From contig JASHNW010000127.1 in the NCBI GenBank assembly GCA_030041435.1, positions 1 through 64,000 of the forward strand: a stretch of DNA of 64,000 nucleotides. Direction: 5' to 3'. A model generated the notes under the pieces. That model did no database searches. It had not been told where the DNA came from and was given only the letters and a program-made list of their open reading frames with translations. Position 1 is the first letter of the stretch, and each line of letters starts with the position of its first letter. The stretch comes from Acidobacteriaceae bacterium (GTDB taxonomy: Bacteria > Acidobacteriota > Terriglobia > Terriglobales > Acidobacteriaceae). A program made the position numbers and the translations under genes. This document shows positions 44,375 through 53,616 of the stretch, in pieces.

Positions 44375-45088
44375 TTAATTCACCCCGACGCCGGTTGGAT
44401 GCCAGCTGAGATGGATCAATCCGGGTGTATTTTCCAGTTCGAGAAGCAGGTGCGGCATCTCGGATGCGCCTCGGATCGAAGGCCAGCGTACATCGCATTC
44501 GATGCTCAGCCGCTGCTCGGGCAAGAGGTGCTCCACGGACATCGACCTGATGCGAAACCGGGCGGCCTGCAGCCGCGCCTGCAATTCCGCCGGGGCAATA
44601 CCGTGTTCGGTTGTGACCAGGCGCAGGGTCGCCGGCCGATATTGCTCCAGATGGCGTTCCATCACCCGCAGGAGGGTGAGAATCAGATAGCCGATGACGG
44701 CGGAGACGCACCCCAGAACGATTTGGCCGCCCCCGAGGCACAGCCCCACCACGGTGGCAAACCACAGGGTGGCCGCTGTGGTCACGCCCAGAACCACATC
44801 GTCCTTTCTGACGATCGCGCCCGCTCCTATAAATCCAACGCCCGTGAGGATGCCCAGAGGGAGGCGCATCAGGTCCATGACAACAAAAGAGTTAGATGGT
44901 TTCCCGTTGGTCGGAATGAGCAGGTCCATCTGGATCATGGCGACCGACGCGGCCAGCGTGACCAAAAGCGTGGTGCGAAGGCCGGCGGGGTGTCCATTGC
45001 GGCTGCGGTCTATGCCCAGCAGGCCGCCGGCGAGGATGGTCAGCAGGAGACGGATGGCGATGGCGGGCCAGTGAATTTCCGGCGGCAT
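44375..45088 (-). CDS. MgtC/SapB-family membrane protein
   Basis: This integral membrane protein of 237 residues has the MgtC core: RLLLTILAGGLLGIDR, GHPAGLRTTLLVTLAASVAM, TGVGFIGAGAIVRKDDVVLGVTTAATLWFATVVGL. The N-terminal block (about 10-130) has four hydrophobic spans; the C-terminal about 80 residues form a soluble ACT-like part (RLVTTEHGIAPAELQARLQ). MgtC proteins are tied to magnesium limitation and virulence in some bacteria, but the function here is not indicated. ATG at 45088 is chosen (MPPEIHW); an in-frame ATG at 45142 adds 18 residues. Confidence 0.88.
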   Translation of the reverse strand: MPPEIHWPAIAIRLLLTILAGGLLGIDRSRNGHPAGLRTTLLVTLAASVAMIQMDLLIPTNGKPSNSFVVMDLMRLPLGILTGVGFIGAGAIVRKDDVVLGVTTAATLWFATVVGLCLGGGQIVLGCVSAVIGYLILTLLRVMERHLEQYRPATLRLVTTEHGIAPAELQARLQAARFRIRSMSVEHLLPEQRLSIECDVRWPSIRGASEMPHLLLELENTPGLIHLSWHPTGVGVN

Positions 45089-45167
45089 AGTGACAGAATT
45101 GCGATGCCGCCCATCAGGGGCGAGTTTACCCAGATGACGCATTCCGGCGAGGAATCGGATGGCGAGG

Positions 45168-45662
45168 TCACTGGGCCGCGATGCGCTCTAACTGAGCGAT
45201 GTGGTTCAGATCGTGTCCGGCCATGATTTCGACGATGGTCGAGAAGGTCATGGCGCCGCGCTCCGGGTGGGTGACCGGCTTCGCCGCATGAGCGGAAAGC
45301 GCGGGTGCGATGAACAGCAGATTCCAGTGGCGGAGGGCAGAAAAGGCGGCCAGAGCTTCGGTGGCGGAAAGGCTGCGATAGGGCGCGGCCCACTTTTCCT
45401 GGTCGAATGGCTGGATCACGTGGTTGTCCTCGGCCAGGGTTTGGCGCAGTCGGAACGCGAAAGCGATCTCGCAGTCGGCCAAATGGCAGAGGATTTCCTT
45501 TGGGCTCCATTTGCCGGGAGCGGGAGCAGCTTCGATCCTGGCGGCGCCAATGGCGCTGGCTAAGGCCGTCAGCCGTCCGGGTGTTGCCGCCAGTATCTCG
45601 AGCGGGTTCCTTTCGCCCAGGTATTTCGCGTACGGATTCAGGACGCCGGTTTCTGCGGTCAT
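45168..45662 (-). CDS. DinB-family protein
   Basis: This four-helix-bundle protein of 164 residues belongs to the DinB/YfiT-like superfamily of metal-dependent thiol-handling or unknown enzymes. The three-His metal site is probably the first His in LCHLADCEIAFAFRL plus a C-terminal HDLNHIAQLE pair. WSPKEILCHLADCE is the most typical stretch. Homologues are often annotated as damage-inducible proteins or bacillithiol/mycothiol S-transferases, and the substrate cannot be told here. It is divergent from rimP. Confidence 0.82.
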   Translation of the reverse strand: MTAETGVLNPYAKYLGERNPLEILAATPGRLTALASAIGAARIEAAPAPGKWSPKEILCHLADCEIAFAFRLRQTLAEDNHVIQPFDQEKWAAPYRSLSATEALAAFSALRHWNLLFIAPALSAHAAKPVTHPERGAMTFSTIVEIMAGHDLNHIAQLERIAAQ

Positions 45663-45712
45663 AGAGTGAATTTTCTCGCTGTTCGACGCAGTATCCCATA
45701 GTGCCCGGCGAT

Positions 45713-45741
45713 TTGAAAGGAAGCAACGACAGGCGTACTAT
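45713..45741 (+). promoter_or_regulatory. Sigma-70-like promoter of the rimP-nusA-infB operon
   Basis: TTGAAA (45713-45718) is followed after exactly 17 bases by TACTAT (45736-45741). This matches a sigma-70-like promoter and points at the leader hairpin and rimP. The start of transcription would be near 45748. Confidence 0.55.
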
Positions 45742-45792
45742 AGGAACAGACGAGTTTGTCCGGTTGCGCGCAGAGTTCGGGCCGGAGAAATG

Positions 45793-45818
45793 AGTGGGCG
45801 AAAGCCCACTTTTTATTT
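45793..45818 (+). terminator. rimP leader hairpin (terminator/attenuator-like)
   Basis: agtgggc (45793-45799), gaaa loop, gcccact (45804-45810), then a T-rich run (45810-45818) form an intrinsic-terminator-like hairpin. It lies between the promoter and rimP, 32 bases before the chosen ATG at 45850. Such a GGGC-GAAA-GCCC hairpin with U-run upstream of rimP (yhbC) is known in many bacteria as the rimP leader and is thought to tune transcription of the rimP-nusA-infB operon, which encodes the antiterminator NusA. Confidence 0.65.
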
Positions 45819-45849
45819 GCGCAATATTGCGGCGGCAAAAGACCGAAAA

Positions 45850-46413
45850 ATGGCGTTCGATGGGGAACAGATTCGCTCGACGGCGCAGCGAGTGGCCGCT
45901 TCGCACGGTCTCGATGTCGTCGATATCGAGTTTCTGGGAGGAGCCAAACACCGCACGCTGCGGATCTTTATCGAGAAGAGCGCGAAGGAGCGACAGAGGC
46001 TGGCGCAGGAAACTGAAGGTGTACCGGAGGGTGGAGCGGATCGCTTGGCCGGCATTACACACGGCGACTGTGAAGTATTCAGCCGCGATTTTGGGACTGT
46101 CCTCGATGTCGAAGATCTGATTCCGGGCGCCGAGTACACGCTGGAAGTCTCGTCGCCGGGCCTGGATCGGAAGCTGCACGGAGTCGACGATTTTCGGCGT
46201 TTTGCCGGGATGCTGGCGAAGGTACAGACTTTCGAGCCGGTCGCGGGCAACCGGCACTGGCAGGGCAGGCTCACAGAGGTAAACGAGCACTTCATTCGGC
46301 TGGAAATAAGGGCGGCGCGGCAGAAAGCGAAATCGCGCAAACCGGAGAGCGCCGCAGATGTTGAAATTGCGCTGGCCAATATCGAGAAAGCCCAGTTAGT
46401 CCCCGAATTCTGA
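45850..46413 (+). CDS. rimP: Ribosome maturation factor RimP
   Basis: RimP (187 residues) acts in the cytoplasm on 30S subunit maturation. The N-terminal part has VDIEFLGGAKHRTLRIFIEK, then ITHGDCEVFSRDFGTVLDVEDLIPGAEYTLEVSSPGLDRKL, the family hallmark (Y-x-L-E-V-S-S-P-G-L-D-R), and a C-terminal SH3-like domain. I place the start at ATG 45850 (MAFDGEQ); an upstream ATG at 45790 lies next to the leader hairpin and would add 20 residues containing the stem, so it is rejected. It is the first gene of the rimP-nusA-infB operon. Confidence 0.93.
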   Translation: MAFDGEQIRSTAQRVAASHGLDVVDIEFLGGAKHRTLRIFIEKSAKERQRLAQETEGVPEGGADRLAGITHGDCEVFSRDFGTVLDVEDLIPGAEYTLEVSSPGLDRKLHGVDDFRRFAGMLAKVQTFEPVAGNRHWQGRLTEVNEHFIRLEIRAARQKAKSRKPESAADVEIALANIEKAQLVPEF

Positions 46414-46466
46414 GGATAACGAGCACAGTAACGGAACGATTCAGGAGACAGGACAGAGAGAAGCAA

Positions 46467-48128
46467 ATGGCAAGTGTGCTTTACGACAGCATTGAAGCGT
46501 TGAGCCGGGACAAGGGAATTGACCCGCAGATCGTCGTGTCCGCCGTGGAGGACGCTATTGCCCTGGCGACGCGCAAATATTACAAGACGCAGGAAAACAT
46601 GCGCGCGGAGCTGGACAAAGAGAGCGGAGAGATTCGCGCTTACATATTCAAGACCGTGGTCGAGACCCCGGAACTGATCGAAGATCCGGTGAACCAGATC
46701 GCGCTGGATGCGGCGCGGGAGCTGGCGCCGGAAGTCGAGGTAGGAGGGGAGATTCGCTATTACAAGCCCACCGATGTGCTGGGGCGAATCGCCGCGCAGA
46801 TGGCCAAGCAGGTCATCTTCCAGAAGGTGCGGGAAGCGGAGCGGGATACGGTCTTCAACGAATACGCTCATCGCGTGGGTGAGGTGCTCAACGCGACCGT
46901 GAAGCGGGTTGAACTGCAGGATGTCATCTTCGACATCGGCAAGGCCGAGGCGCGCATGCCTCGCCGCGAGCAGTCGCGACTGGAACAGTTTGCGGTGGGC
47001 GAGCGCGTCCGCGTGGTGCTGCTGCGCGTCGACCGGGCCTCGCGAGGACCGCAGGTGATCGTGTCGCGCGCTGCGCCCGAGCTGGTACAAAACCTTTTCC
47101 AGAGCGAAGTGCCGGAAATCTACGACGGAACGGTGATTATCCGAGCCATCGCGCGCGAGGCCGGCGAGCGCACCAAGATCGCTGTCATGTCGCGGGACAA
47201 GGACGTCGATCCGGTGGGGGCATGCGTGGGCATGAAGGGGATGCGCGTGCAGTCCATCATCCGCGAGCTGCGCGGGGAGAAGATCGACATCATCGAGTTC
47301 AGCGAGGAGATCACCACCTTCGCGGAGAAAGCACTGCAGCCGGCGAAGGTGAGCCGGGTCAGCATCGCCGATCTCAACGAAAAGCAGCTGGAAGTGATTG
47401 TCGATGACACACAGCTGTCGCTGGCGATTGGCAAAAAGGGCCAGAACGTTCGTCTTGCGGCGAAGCTGCTCGGCTGGAAGATCGACATTAAGAGCGAGGA
47501 AGAGAAGCGCCAGGAAGTGGAGCAGCAGATGCAGGCCATGGCCGGGGCCACGGCGACTCCCATCGAACAGGTCAGCGAGCTGGGCGATTCCATCATCCAA
47601 AAGCTGGTGGCGGCCGGCATTACGACAGTGGAGGCGCTTGCCGACATGACTCCGGAACAGCTGGAGGAGATCCCGGGAATCGGAGAGAAGACGCTGGAGA
47701 AGATCAGCGTCGCCGTGCGGCATTATTTTGGCGAATACGAAGCGGGCGAAGAGCGTCCGGCCGAAGCTCAGGCCGCAGTTGACGCGGAGGCTGCAGCTCT
47801 GCAAACGGTCGAGGCGCAAACCGAAGAGGAGATCGATGCCCTGCAGCAGGACCTGACGCAGGCAGGAGAAGAAGGGGAGAGCGCGGACGGTTCCGGCGTC
47901 ATCAGCGACGAAATCGCCGAGGAGCGGATCGCGGAAGTCACGGAAGCCGGGCCGGACCTGGATGACGGAGGGGCGGAGCCGCTGGATCCCGGACAAGAGG
48001 ACACGAGCAAATTGCTGGTCGAGCATGCGACGAACGCCGCAATTGCGGGGGACGACGATGCGGTGGTGGATGGCAACGTGGAGGAAGTTCGCGACGAAGA
48101 GCGCGAAAAGCAGAACGAGGATGAGTGA
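46467..48128 (+). CDS. nusA: Transcription termination/antitermination factor NusA
   Basis: NusA (553 residues) binds RNA polymerase and nascent RNA to control pausing, termination and antitermination. The N-terminal domain (about 1-125: LYDSIEALSRDKGI, ALATRKYYKTQENMR) is followed by an S1 domain (about 130-200: VLNATVKRVELQDVIFDIG) and two KH domains (about 230-345), the second marked by AIGKKGQNVRLAAKLLGW. Two helix-hairpin-helix units follow (LADMTPEQLEEIPGIGEKTLEKI). The last about 120 residues are strongly acidic (EEEIDALQ...EEREKQNEDE), an unusually long tail. The gap from rimP is 53 bases. Confidence 0.96.
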   Translation: MASVLYDSIEALSRDKGIDPQIVVSAVEDAIALATRKYYKTQENMRAELDKESGEIRAYIFKTVVETPELIEDPVNQIALDAARELAPEVEVGGEIRYYKPTDVLGRIAAQMAKQVIFQKVREAERDTVFNEYAHRVGEVLNATVKRVELQDVIFDIGKAEARMPRREQSRLEQFAVGERVRVVLLRVDRASRGPQVIVSRAAPELVQNLFQSEVPEIYDGTVIIRAIAREAGERTKIAVMSRDKDVDPVGACVGMKGMRVQSIIRELRGEKIDIIEFSEEITTFAEKALQPAKVSRVSIADLNEKQLEVIVDDTQLSLAIGKKGQNVRLAAKLLGWKIDIKSEEEKRQEVEQQMQAMAGATATPIEQVSELGDSIIQKLVAAGITTVEALADMTPEQLEEIPGIGEKTLEKISVAVRHYFGEYEAGEERPAEAQAAVDAEAAALQTVEAQTEEEIDALQQDLTQAGEEGESADGSGVISDEIAEERIAEVTEAGPDLDDGGAEPLDPGQEDTSKLLVEHATNAAIAGDDDAVVDGNVEEVRDEEREKQNEDE

Positions 48129-48350
48129 CCCGATCCGCAGGGCCTCGAACGGGATGCTCGGTTGCTGACGTTGGCGCACAGCCGGCGCGAGTAAGAGCAG
48201 TTAGCGGGCTTTTCTCCTGAATCGTTCCGGGAATTCGAGCGCATACGGAGCGTTTCAGGGGATAATGACAGAGATACCAGAACCCACACTCAGGAGCTGT
48301 CTGTATGAAGGACTAGAGACAGGTGGGAAGTCGAATCGATACGGGGACGG

Positions 48351-51300
48351 ATGAGCACAGTTCGAATCAACGAGTTAGCGCGTGAACTGGAGGTCAAGAG
48401 CAAGGAGATTCTCGATGCTCTGACCGCAGTCGGCGTGACGGAGAAGAAGACGCATTCCAGTTCGATCGAGGGGGATGAGGCCGAGCGGGTGCGCGCCCAT
48501 ATCCTGAAGGGCCGTGGTGCGCCGGCGGGTGCGTCGCGGCATGAGGCCGAGTCAAAGCCGAGGATCGACTGGTCGCGCGTTTCCAAGCCTGGCGATGCGG
48601 CCCGGGCGATCCTCGAGAGCATGCATCAGGAAGCCGCACATGCGGCTCCGGCGAGACCGGCGCCGGCCCCAGCGGCCGTCCCTGCGGCAGCTTCACGGCC
48701 CCCAGCACCGGCACCGGTGCCGCCTCCACCTCCGGCAGGGAGGCCCGCCGTCCCCGTAACGGCGGCTCCGGCTCCGGATGAAGTGAAGCCCGCTCCGCGC
48801 AGGATCGTTCCGCAGCCTCGTCCCGCTCCGCCGGTGGTTGTGGCTCCGCCGGCCTCAACGCCGCGTCCGGGAGCGACGATTGTAGCGGCTCCCCCGCAAA
48901 CTCCTGCAATTGCCTCACGGCCACCTGCCGGACCCGTGGTGGCAAAGCCCCCGATAACTGCCGCGCCGGCGCCTGTCGCAGATGGCCGTCCGGTAGCTGC
49001 CGCGCCGCCGGCTGCCGCCGTTCGCCCGGTTGCGGTTCCGCCTCCGGCCGTCGCTGCTGCTCCTCCCATACCGCCCGCAGCCGCGCCGGTTCCGGTTGCC
49101 GCTGCCACTGCCGCGCCTCCAATTCCGCAGCCTCCTGCGGCTCCTCCCGCCCAGCCCGTAGCCGAGGCTGCAGCCGCCCAGGCGCCCCCGCCGCGCCGGG
49201 TGATCATGCCGCAGACCGGGCCGCGCCCGGTTTACAGCGCGCCTCCACCTGCCCCCGGCGGAGCTGCCGCAGCGGGCGGGATTCAGCGTGGAAGGCCAAT
49301 TTTCGACCGTCGGCCTGTCGGCGGTCCCGCCGGGCCGGGCGGCCCACGGCCGGGAATGGGCGGCCCGCAGCAGCCCGGCATTCGCCGGCCGATGCATCCT
49401 ACGCGAACGCAACCCGGCGGCCCGCCCGGGCCAGGACAGCGTCCTGGAATGGGCGCTCGGCCAGGATTCGGCCAGCGTCCGGGATTTGGGCAGCGCCCCG
49501 GCATGGGAGCCACCGGACTGGCGGCGCCCCCTCCGGGCGAAGCGCCGCGTCCGGCGCGTCCAGGGCCGAGAGGCCGCGGCAGACCTCACTACGAGAAGAC
49601 CAAAGAAGGCCCCATGAAGGGCTTCGCGCCGCCGTCTCGTGCGACTGCGCAGATTCCGACCGGGCCGGTGCCCATTACCCGCACCATTACGGTGACAGAG
49701 GGCATCAGCGTTAAGGATTTGGCGGAAAAGCTGGAAGTGCGGGCCAAGGATCTGATTGCGACCCTGCTGATGCGCGGCGTCTTTGTGACCGTCAACCAGA
49801 CTCTCGACGCGGAACTCGTCAAAGACGTCGCGGCCCAGTTTGGCGCCGATGTTCAGGTGATCAGCTTTGAAGATCAGATGGCCAACGAGGCGATCGAGAG
49901 CATGCTCTCGACCGAGAACCCCGATGAGCTGGAAGCCACGCGACCACCGGTGGTCACGGTCATGGGTCACGTGGATCATGGCAAGACTTCATTGCTCGAC
50001 GCCATCCGCGAGACCGACGTTGCCGGGGGCGAAGCGGGTGGCATCACGCAGCATATCGGCGCGTACAAGGTCAGGATCAACAAGCCGGAATCGCCGGCGT
50101 TTGGCCGCGAGATCGTCTTCCTCGACACGCCAGGCCACGAGGCGTTCACGCGTATGCGCGCGCGCGGGGCGAAGGTTACGGACATCGTTGTGATTGTGGT
50201 GGCTGCCGACGATGGCGTCATGCCGCAGACGCTGGAAGCAATCGACCACGCGAAGGCCGCCAATGTGCCCATCATCGTGGCCGTGAACAAGATCGACAAA
50301 CCGGAAGCGCAGCCGGATCGCGTGAAGAAGCAGCTTGGCGATCGCGGTCTGGTGCCGGAGGACTGGGGCGGCAGCACGGTGTTCGTCGATGTCTCAGCGA
50401 AAAAGCGGATGAACCTCGATCTGCTGCTGGAGATGATCTGCCTGGTTGCGGACCTGCAGACTCTCAAGGCCACCCCGAATCGGTCGGCGGTTGGGACTGT
50501 GCTCGAGGCGAAGCTGGATCGCGGCCGCGGCGCAGTGGCCAGCGTGCTGGTGCAGAACGGCACCCTGAAGACGCAGGACAACTTCGTGGTTGGCAATACT
50601 TTCGGAAAGATTCGCGCGATGTTCGACGACCGGGGCCGCGCTGTGGAGGAAGCCGGACCCTCGACGCCGGTGGAAGTCCTCGGTCTGGAGAGCATGCCTG
50701 ACGCCGGCGACACGTTCCTTGTCGTCAGCGATCGCGACAAGGCTCGGGGAATTGGGCAGTACCGCAAGATGCGCGAGCGCGAGGCACAGCTGGCCAAGTC
50801 GTCGCGGGTTACGCTGGAAGGCCTGGCCGATCAGATCAAGCAGGCCGGCGTCAAGGAACTGCCGCTGATCCTGAAGGGCGATGTCACCGGCTCGGTCGAG
50901 GTGCTGGCAGATTCGCTGCAGAAGATGTCGACCGAGAAGGTGCGCATCAAGGTCATCCACTCCGGCGTCGGCGCTATCACGGAGAGCGATGTGCTGCTGG
51001 CATCGGCTTCGAACGCGATCGTCATCGGGTTCAACGTCCGGCCCGAGCGCAAGGTCGCGGATCTGGCCGAGCAGGAAGAGGTCGAGATTCGCCTGCACTC
51101 GATCATCTACGAGCTGCAGGACGAGATTCGCAAGGCGATGCTGGGGCTGCTCGAGCCGGTATTCCGCGAGAACTACCTGGGACGGGCTGAGGTGCTCAAC
51201 GTGTTCCGCATACCCAAGGTGGGAACCATCGCCGGATGCCGGGTTACGGACGGCGTCCTGCGGCGCGACTCTGAGGTACGGCTGGTGCGCGATGGCGTGC

Positions 51301-51473
51301 CGCTCTTCAAAGGCAAGCTGACATCGCTGAAGCGCTTTAAGGACGACGCTCGCGAAGTGACGAACGGGATGGAGTGCGGCGTGGGGATCTCCAACTTCAG
51401 TGACATCAAGGTGGGCGACACGGTCGAGTCGTTTGTGACGGAGAAAATCGCCGCAGAGCTGACGGCGAGCTAG
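48351..51473 (+). CDS. infB: Translation initiation factor IF-2
   Basis: IF-2 (1040 residues) is the GTPase that places fMet-tRNA on the 30S subunit. Residues 1-55 form an IF2_N module (STVRINELARELEVKSKEILD). About 95-425 is a long Pro/Ala- then Gly/Arg/Pro-rich linker. A second IF2_N module (about 443-490: GISVKDLAEKLEVRAKDLIATLL) precedes the G domain with GHVDHGKTS (about 539-547), DTPGHE (about 591), NKID (about 645) and SAKKR. Domains II-IV end near 1040. The long linker makes it longer than the E. coli protein. A 222-base gap separates it from nusA, with no ylxR-type gene in between. Confidence 0.96.
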   Translation: MSTVRINELARELEVKSKEILDALTAVGVTEKKTHSSSIEGDEAERVRAHILKGRGAPAGASRHEAESKPRIDWSRVSKPGDAARAILESMHQEAAHAAPARPAPAPAAVPAAASRPPAPAPVPPPPPAGRPAVPVTAAPAPDEVKPAPRRIVPQPRPAPPVVVAPPASTPRPGATIVAAPPQTPAIASRPPAGPVVAKPPITAAPAPVADGRPVAAAPPAAAVRPVAVPPPAVAAAPPIPPAAAPVPVAAATAAPPIPQPPAAPPAQPVAEAAAAQAPPPRRVIMPQTGPRPVYSAPPPAPGGAAAAGGIQRGRPIFDRRPVGGPAGPGGPRPGMGGPQQPGIRRPMHPTRTQPGGPPGPGQRPGMGARPGFGQRPGFGQRPGMGATGLAAPPPGEAPRPARPGPRGRGRPHYEKTKEGPMKGFAPPSRATAQIPTGPVPITRTITVTEGISVKDLAEKLEVRAKDLIATLLMRGVFVTVNQTLDAELVKDVAAQFGADVQVISFEDQMANEAIESMLSTENPDELEATRPPVVTVMGHVDHGKTSLLDAIRETDVAGGEAGGITQHIGAYKVRINKPESPAFGREIVFLDTPGHEAFTRMRARGAKVTDIVVIVVAADDGVMPQTLEAIDHAKAANVPIIVAVNKIDKPEAQPDRVKKQLGDRGLVPEDWGGSTVFVDVSAKKRMNLDLLLEMICLVADLQTLKATPNRSAVGTVLEAKLDRGRGAVASVLVQNGTLKTQDNFVVGNTFGKIRAMFDDRGRAVEEAGPSTPVEVLGLESMPDAGDTFLVVSDRDKARGIGQYRKMREREAQLAKSSRVTLEGLADQIKQAGVKELPLILKGDVTGSVEVLADSLQKMSTEKVRIKVIHSGVGAITESDVLLASASNAIVIGFNVRPERKVADLAEQEEVEIRLHSIIYELQDEIRKAMLGLLEPVFRENYLGRAEVLNVFRIPKVGTIAGCRVTDGVLRRDSEVRLVRDGVPLFKGKLTSLKRFKDDAREVTNGMECGVGISNFSDIKVGDTVESFVTEKIAAELTAS

Positions 51474-51501
51474 ACAACAAGCAACAAGCAGCGAGCAATA
51501 C

Positions 51502-51530
51502 GGCGCCCGGCAAATGTCGGGCGCCTTTTT
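51502..51530 (+). terminator. Rho-independent terminator after infB
   Basis: ggcgcccg (51502-51509) and cgggcgcc (51518-51525) form a perfect 8-bp stem with an 8-base loop, directly followed by five Ts (51526-51530). It begins 29 bases after the infB stop and ends the rimP-nusA-infB operon. Confidence 0.85.
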
Positions 51531-51670
51531 GCTGGTCGTTGTCCCGGCCATCCTGCTTCAGTCCCAACTCGTCGAAACTAAATCCGCGGGCCCGGGTTGC
51601 CACACCCAAACGTGTCTGCAGCGTGCGCTCCGCAAGGACTGCAGCCACCCCGCTGCAGGCAGGAATCGAG

Positions 51671-52465
51671 ATGAGGCTGCCGGTCACAGCAAGGCTCATT
51701 CTCCCCGGCGCGCTGTCGCTCATCATGATTGAGGGATGCGGCGCAGGGGGCGCCGACCAATCCGCTCCCGCTTACAACAATCTCAATCCAATGGTCCTGC
51801 CCCCCGGAGTCACCGTCCCCGCTCAGGCGGCCGTCATCGGAAACGCGCAAGCGTATGCAGGCTGGCAAATCTGCATTGGGACCTGCGCCAATGCTGCGGT
51901 TCCGGTTAGCTATGCCCTCACGCAAAATGTCGCTTCGCAGAGCCTCAACAACGACGGCACAGCATCTTCATACTCTGAAAGCGGTACCCCGTACGGCGAT
52001 GTCCTCTGGTACAACCAGTTCGGCGATTCGTCCGCTACGCACTTTGTCATGGACCTGTATGTGCGCATCGACAATCCCCAGAACGTGGAGGCCCTCGAGT
52101 TCGCCCTCCTGAAAAACGACGGCCTCGACTGGTATAAAACCTCCACCCAGTGCAATTATCAGACCGGATTGCTCCGCGGCTTCAATGTGCAGACTTTCCA
52201 GTGGGTCAATTTGGGTGTGAACTGCGTGCGCGCTCAGGCTGACACCTGGCAGCGCATCACCCTCCAGTATTCGATCGCCGGCGGCGCAACGAATTTTGAG
52301 GGTGCCAGCTTCGACGGTGTGCTCCAGCCCATCGCCGTCTCGCTTCCGCCCGAAGTCCTCACTACCTCGTCGGACCAGATGGGAATTCACATCCAGCTCG
52401 ACAATGCGAACACGACCGCGGGTTACACCCTGTATGTCGACGACTGGAGCGTCTGGTCATGGTAG
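51671..52465 (+). CDS. Secreted lipoprotein of unknown function with beta-sandwich-like C-terminus
   Basis: This 264-residue protein has a lipoprotein signal (MRLPVTARLILPGALSLIMIEGC, Cys23). The body is rich in Asn, Tyr and Trp and has short beta-type stretches (DVLWYNQFGDSSATHFVMDLYVRIDNPQNVEALEF, ending YTLYVDDWSVWSW). This resembles lectin/laminin-G-like sandwich folds. ATG at 51671 has AGGAA eight bases upstream; the open frame above has no signal. It lies past the infB terminator and converges with the 52473 gene. No specific family or ligand is recognised. Confidence 0.7.
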   Translation: MRLPVTARLILPGALSLIMIEGCGAGGADQSAPAYNNLNPMVLPPGVTVPAQAAVIGNAQAYAGWQICIGTCANAAVPVSYALTQNVASQSLNNDGTASSYSESGTPYGDVLWYNQFGDSSATHFVMDLYVRIDNPQNVEALEFALLKNDGLDWYKTSTQCNYQTGLLRGFNVQTFQWVNLGVNCVRAQADTWQRITLQYSIAGGATNFEGASFDGVLQPIAVSLPPEVLTTSSDQMGIHIQLDNANTTAGYTLYVDDWSVWSW

Positions 52466-52472
52466 CGCAGCC

Positions 52473-53408
52473 TCACGGGCTCGCCGCTGGCTGCGCGGCT
52501 TCCAGCATTTTGATGGCCTGGTGATAATCCGTCCCCGGCGCCACCGGCGCAAAGTCCGCCAGATCTTCATTGATGTGATAGCTCAACGGCTTCACCATCA
52601 GCGCCTTGCCCGTCAAATTCAGCTTCATCCGCGTCAGTTCCCAGTCGTGGTCGCCCACCTTCGATTGCTCCAGAAATACGGTCCCCCCTTTGTCCAGGCG
52701 CCCCACGATGCCCCAGCCAAAGTCGACGTCGCTGATCAGGCAGGCATTCAGCCGCACCAGCCGATCGTCGGTCGAATCGATCCAAATCTCTCCCGCCATC
52801 CCCCGAAAAATCCTCGCTTCAATGTTCGGCGGATCCCAGTTCGGCGCGGGCTTGAACGTCATGTGGTAGCAGGAGTCGGGCGGCCTGGTAGCGATGGGCC
52901 GCAGAGAGATGCCCGGCACTTCCACATCGGGCTGCGCGCTCACGTCGCACGAAACCGTATTGACATATTGATAGAGAAAAGCGTCCGGCAGCAGCTGCAG
53001 CAGGCTATCCACGCGAGCCGCGTCGGCCTGCTCGCGCCGCAACCGGTGCGCCTGCATATCCGGGTCCTTGTTGAGCGCGTCGAGCCGGTTCCGCTCCATC
53101 TGGCGGCCAGCGGGACGCAGCGGGTTCCCGTTGATGGCCACCAGCAGCGCTACGTCGCCCTGCGGCGTCTCGATAATCTCCTGGGTGAAGTTCCGCCGAT
53201 CGTCCTGCTTGTGGAAGAGAAACCGGTTCGGCCGGTGCGCCGCGTCCTCTGCCCGTCGGTTGGCGACTGCCCTCCGCACCACTGCTGCGGCGTCCGGTAC
53301 CGGCGACGCCTGGTCCTGCGCCCCGCCCCAGCCGCTGCTCAGCAGTATCGGGATGACGGCCAGCCGCCACGTCCGGCGACGCAGCCTTCGCATTGGGAAG
53401 AGATGCAT
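52473..53408 (-). CDS. Secreted protein of unknown function (LolA/outer-membrane-lipoprotein-sorting-like)
   Basis: This 311-residue protein has a signal peptide (WRLAVIPILLSSGWGGAQ). The middle includes NPLRPAGRQMERNR and the C-terminal half has beta-type blocks (DDRLVRLNACLISDVDFGWGIVGRLDKGGTVFLEQSKV). This arrangement (substrate-binding half-barrel, W-E-L-T/I-D-x-T-D-x-L-V) is seen in acidobacterial secreted proteins that align weakly with LolA/LolB-like folds; the match is tentative. The start is uncertain: ATG 53408 or ATG 53393 (MRRLRRRT). Confidence 0.65.
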   Translation of the reverse strand: MHLFPMRRLRRRTWRLAVIPILLSSGWGGAQDQASPVPDAAAVVRRAVANRRAEDAAHRPNRFLFHKQDDRRNFTQEIIETPQGDVALLVAINGNPLRPAGRQMERNRLDALNKDPDMQAHRLRREQADAARVDSLLQLLPDAFLYQYVNTVSCDVSAQPDVEVPGISLRPIATRPPDSCYHMTFKPAPNWDPPNIEARIFRGMAGEIWIDSTDDRLVRLNACLISDVDFGWGIVGRLDKGGTVFLEQSKVGDHDWELTRMKLNLTGKALMVKPLSYHINEDLADFAPVAPGTDYHQAIKMLEAAQPAASP

Positions 53409-53616
53409 GCGGCAGAGGGTTCGGAGATCCCGAATATCCTTTTCCCGGATATCCTTAATTCCCTTCAGCTTCAGTCAGAATCGCCAACCCCGGATCGTCC
53501 AGTTTGCTTCCGGCCCGGGCGACCGTCTGGTCACAGTTTAGACGCACTTTCACCTCTGAAAGTTCTTTCCTCTGCGCATTCCCTGTTTCGAACCGCACCC
53601 CTTCTGCTCTAAAATT

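Noticed and set aside
45813-48179. 788-codon minus-strand open frame across rimP and nusA
   Set aside because: Shadow of two essential genes; no family motif and strongly biased composition.
48626-49207. Gly/Ala/Thr-rich minus-strand frame within infB
   Set aside because: It arises from the Pro/Ala-rich IF-2 linker read in reverse, not an independent gene.
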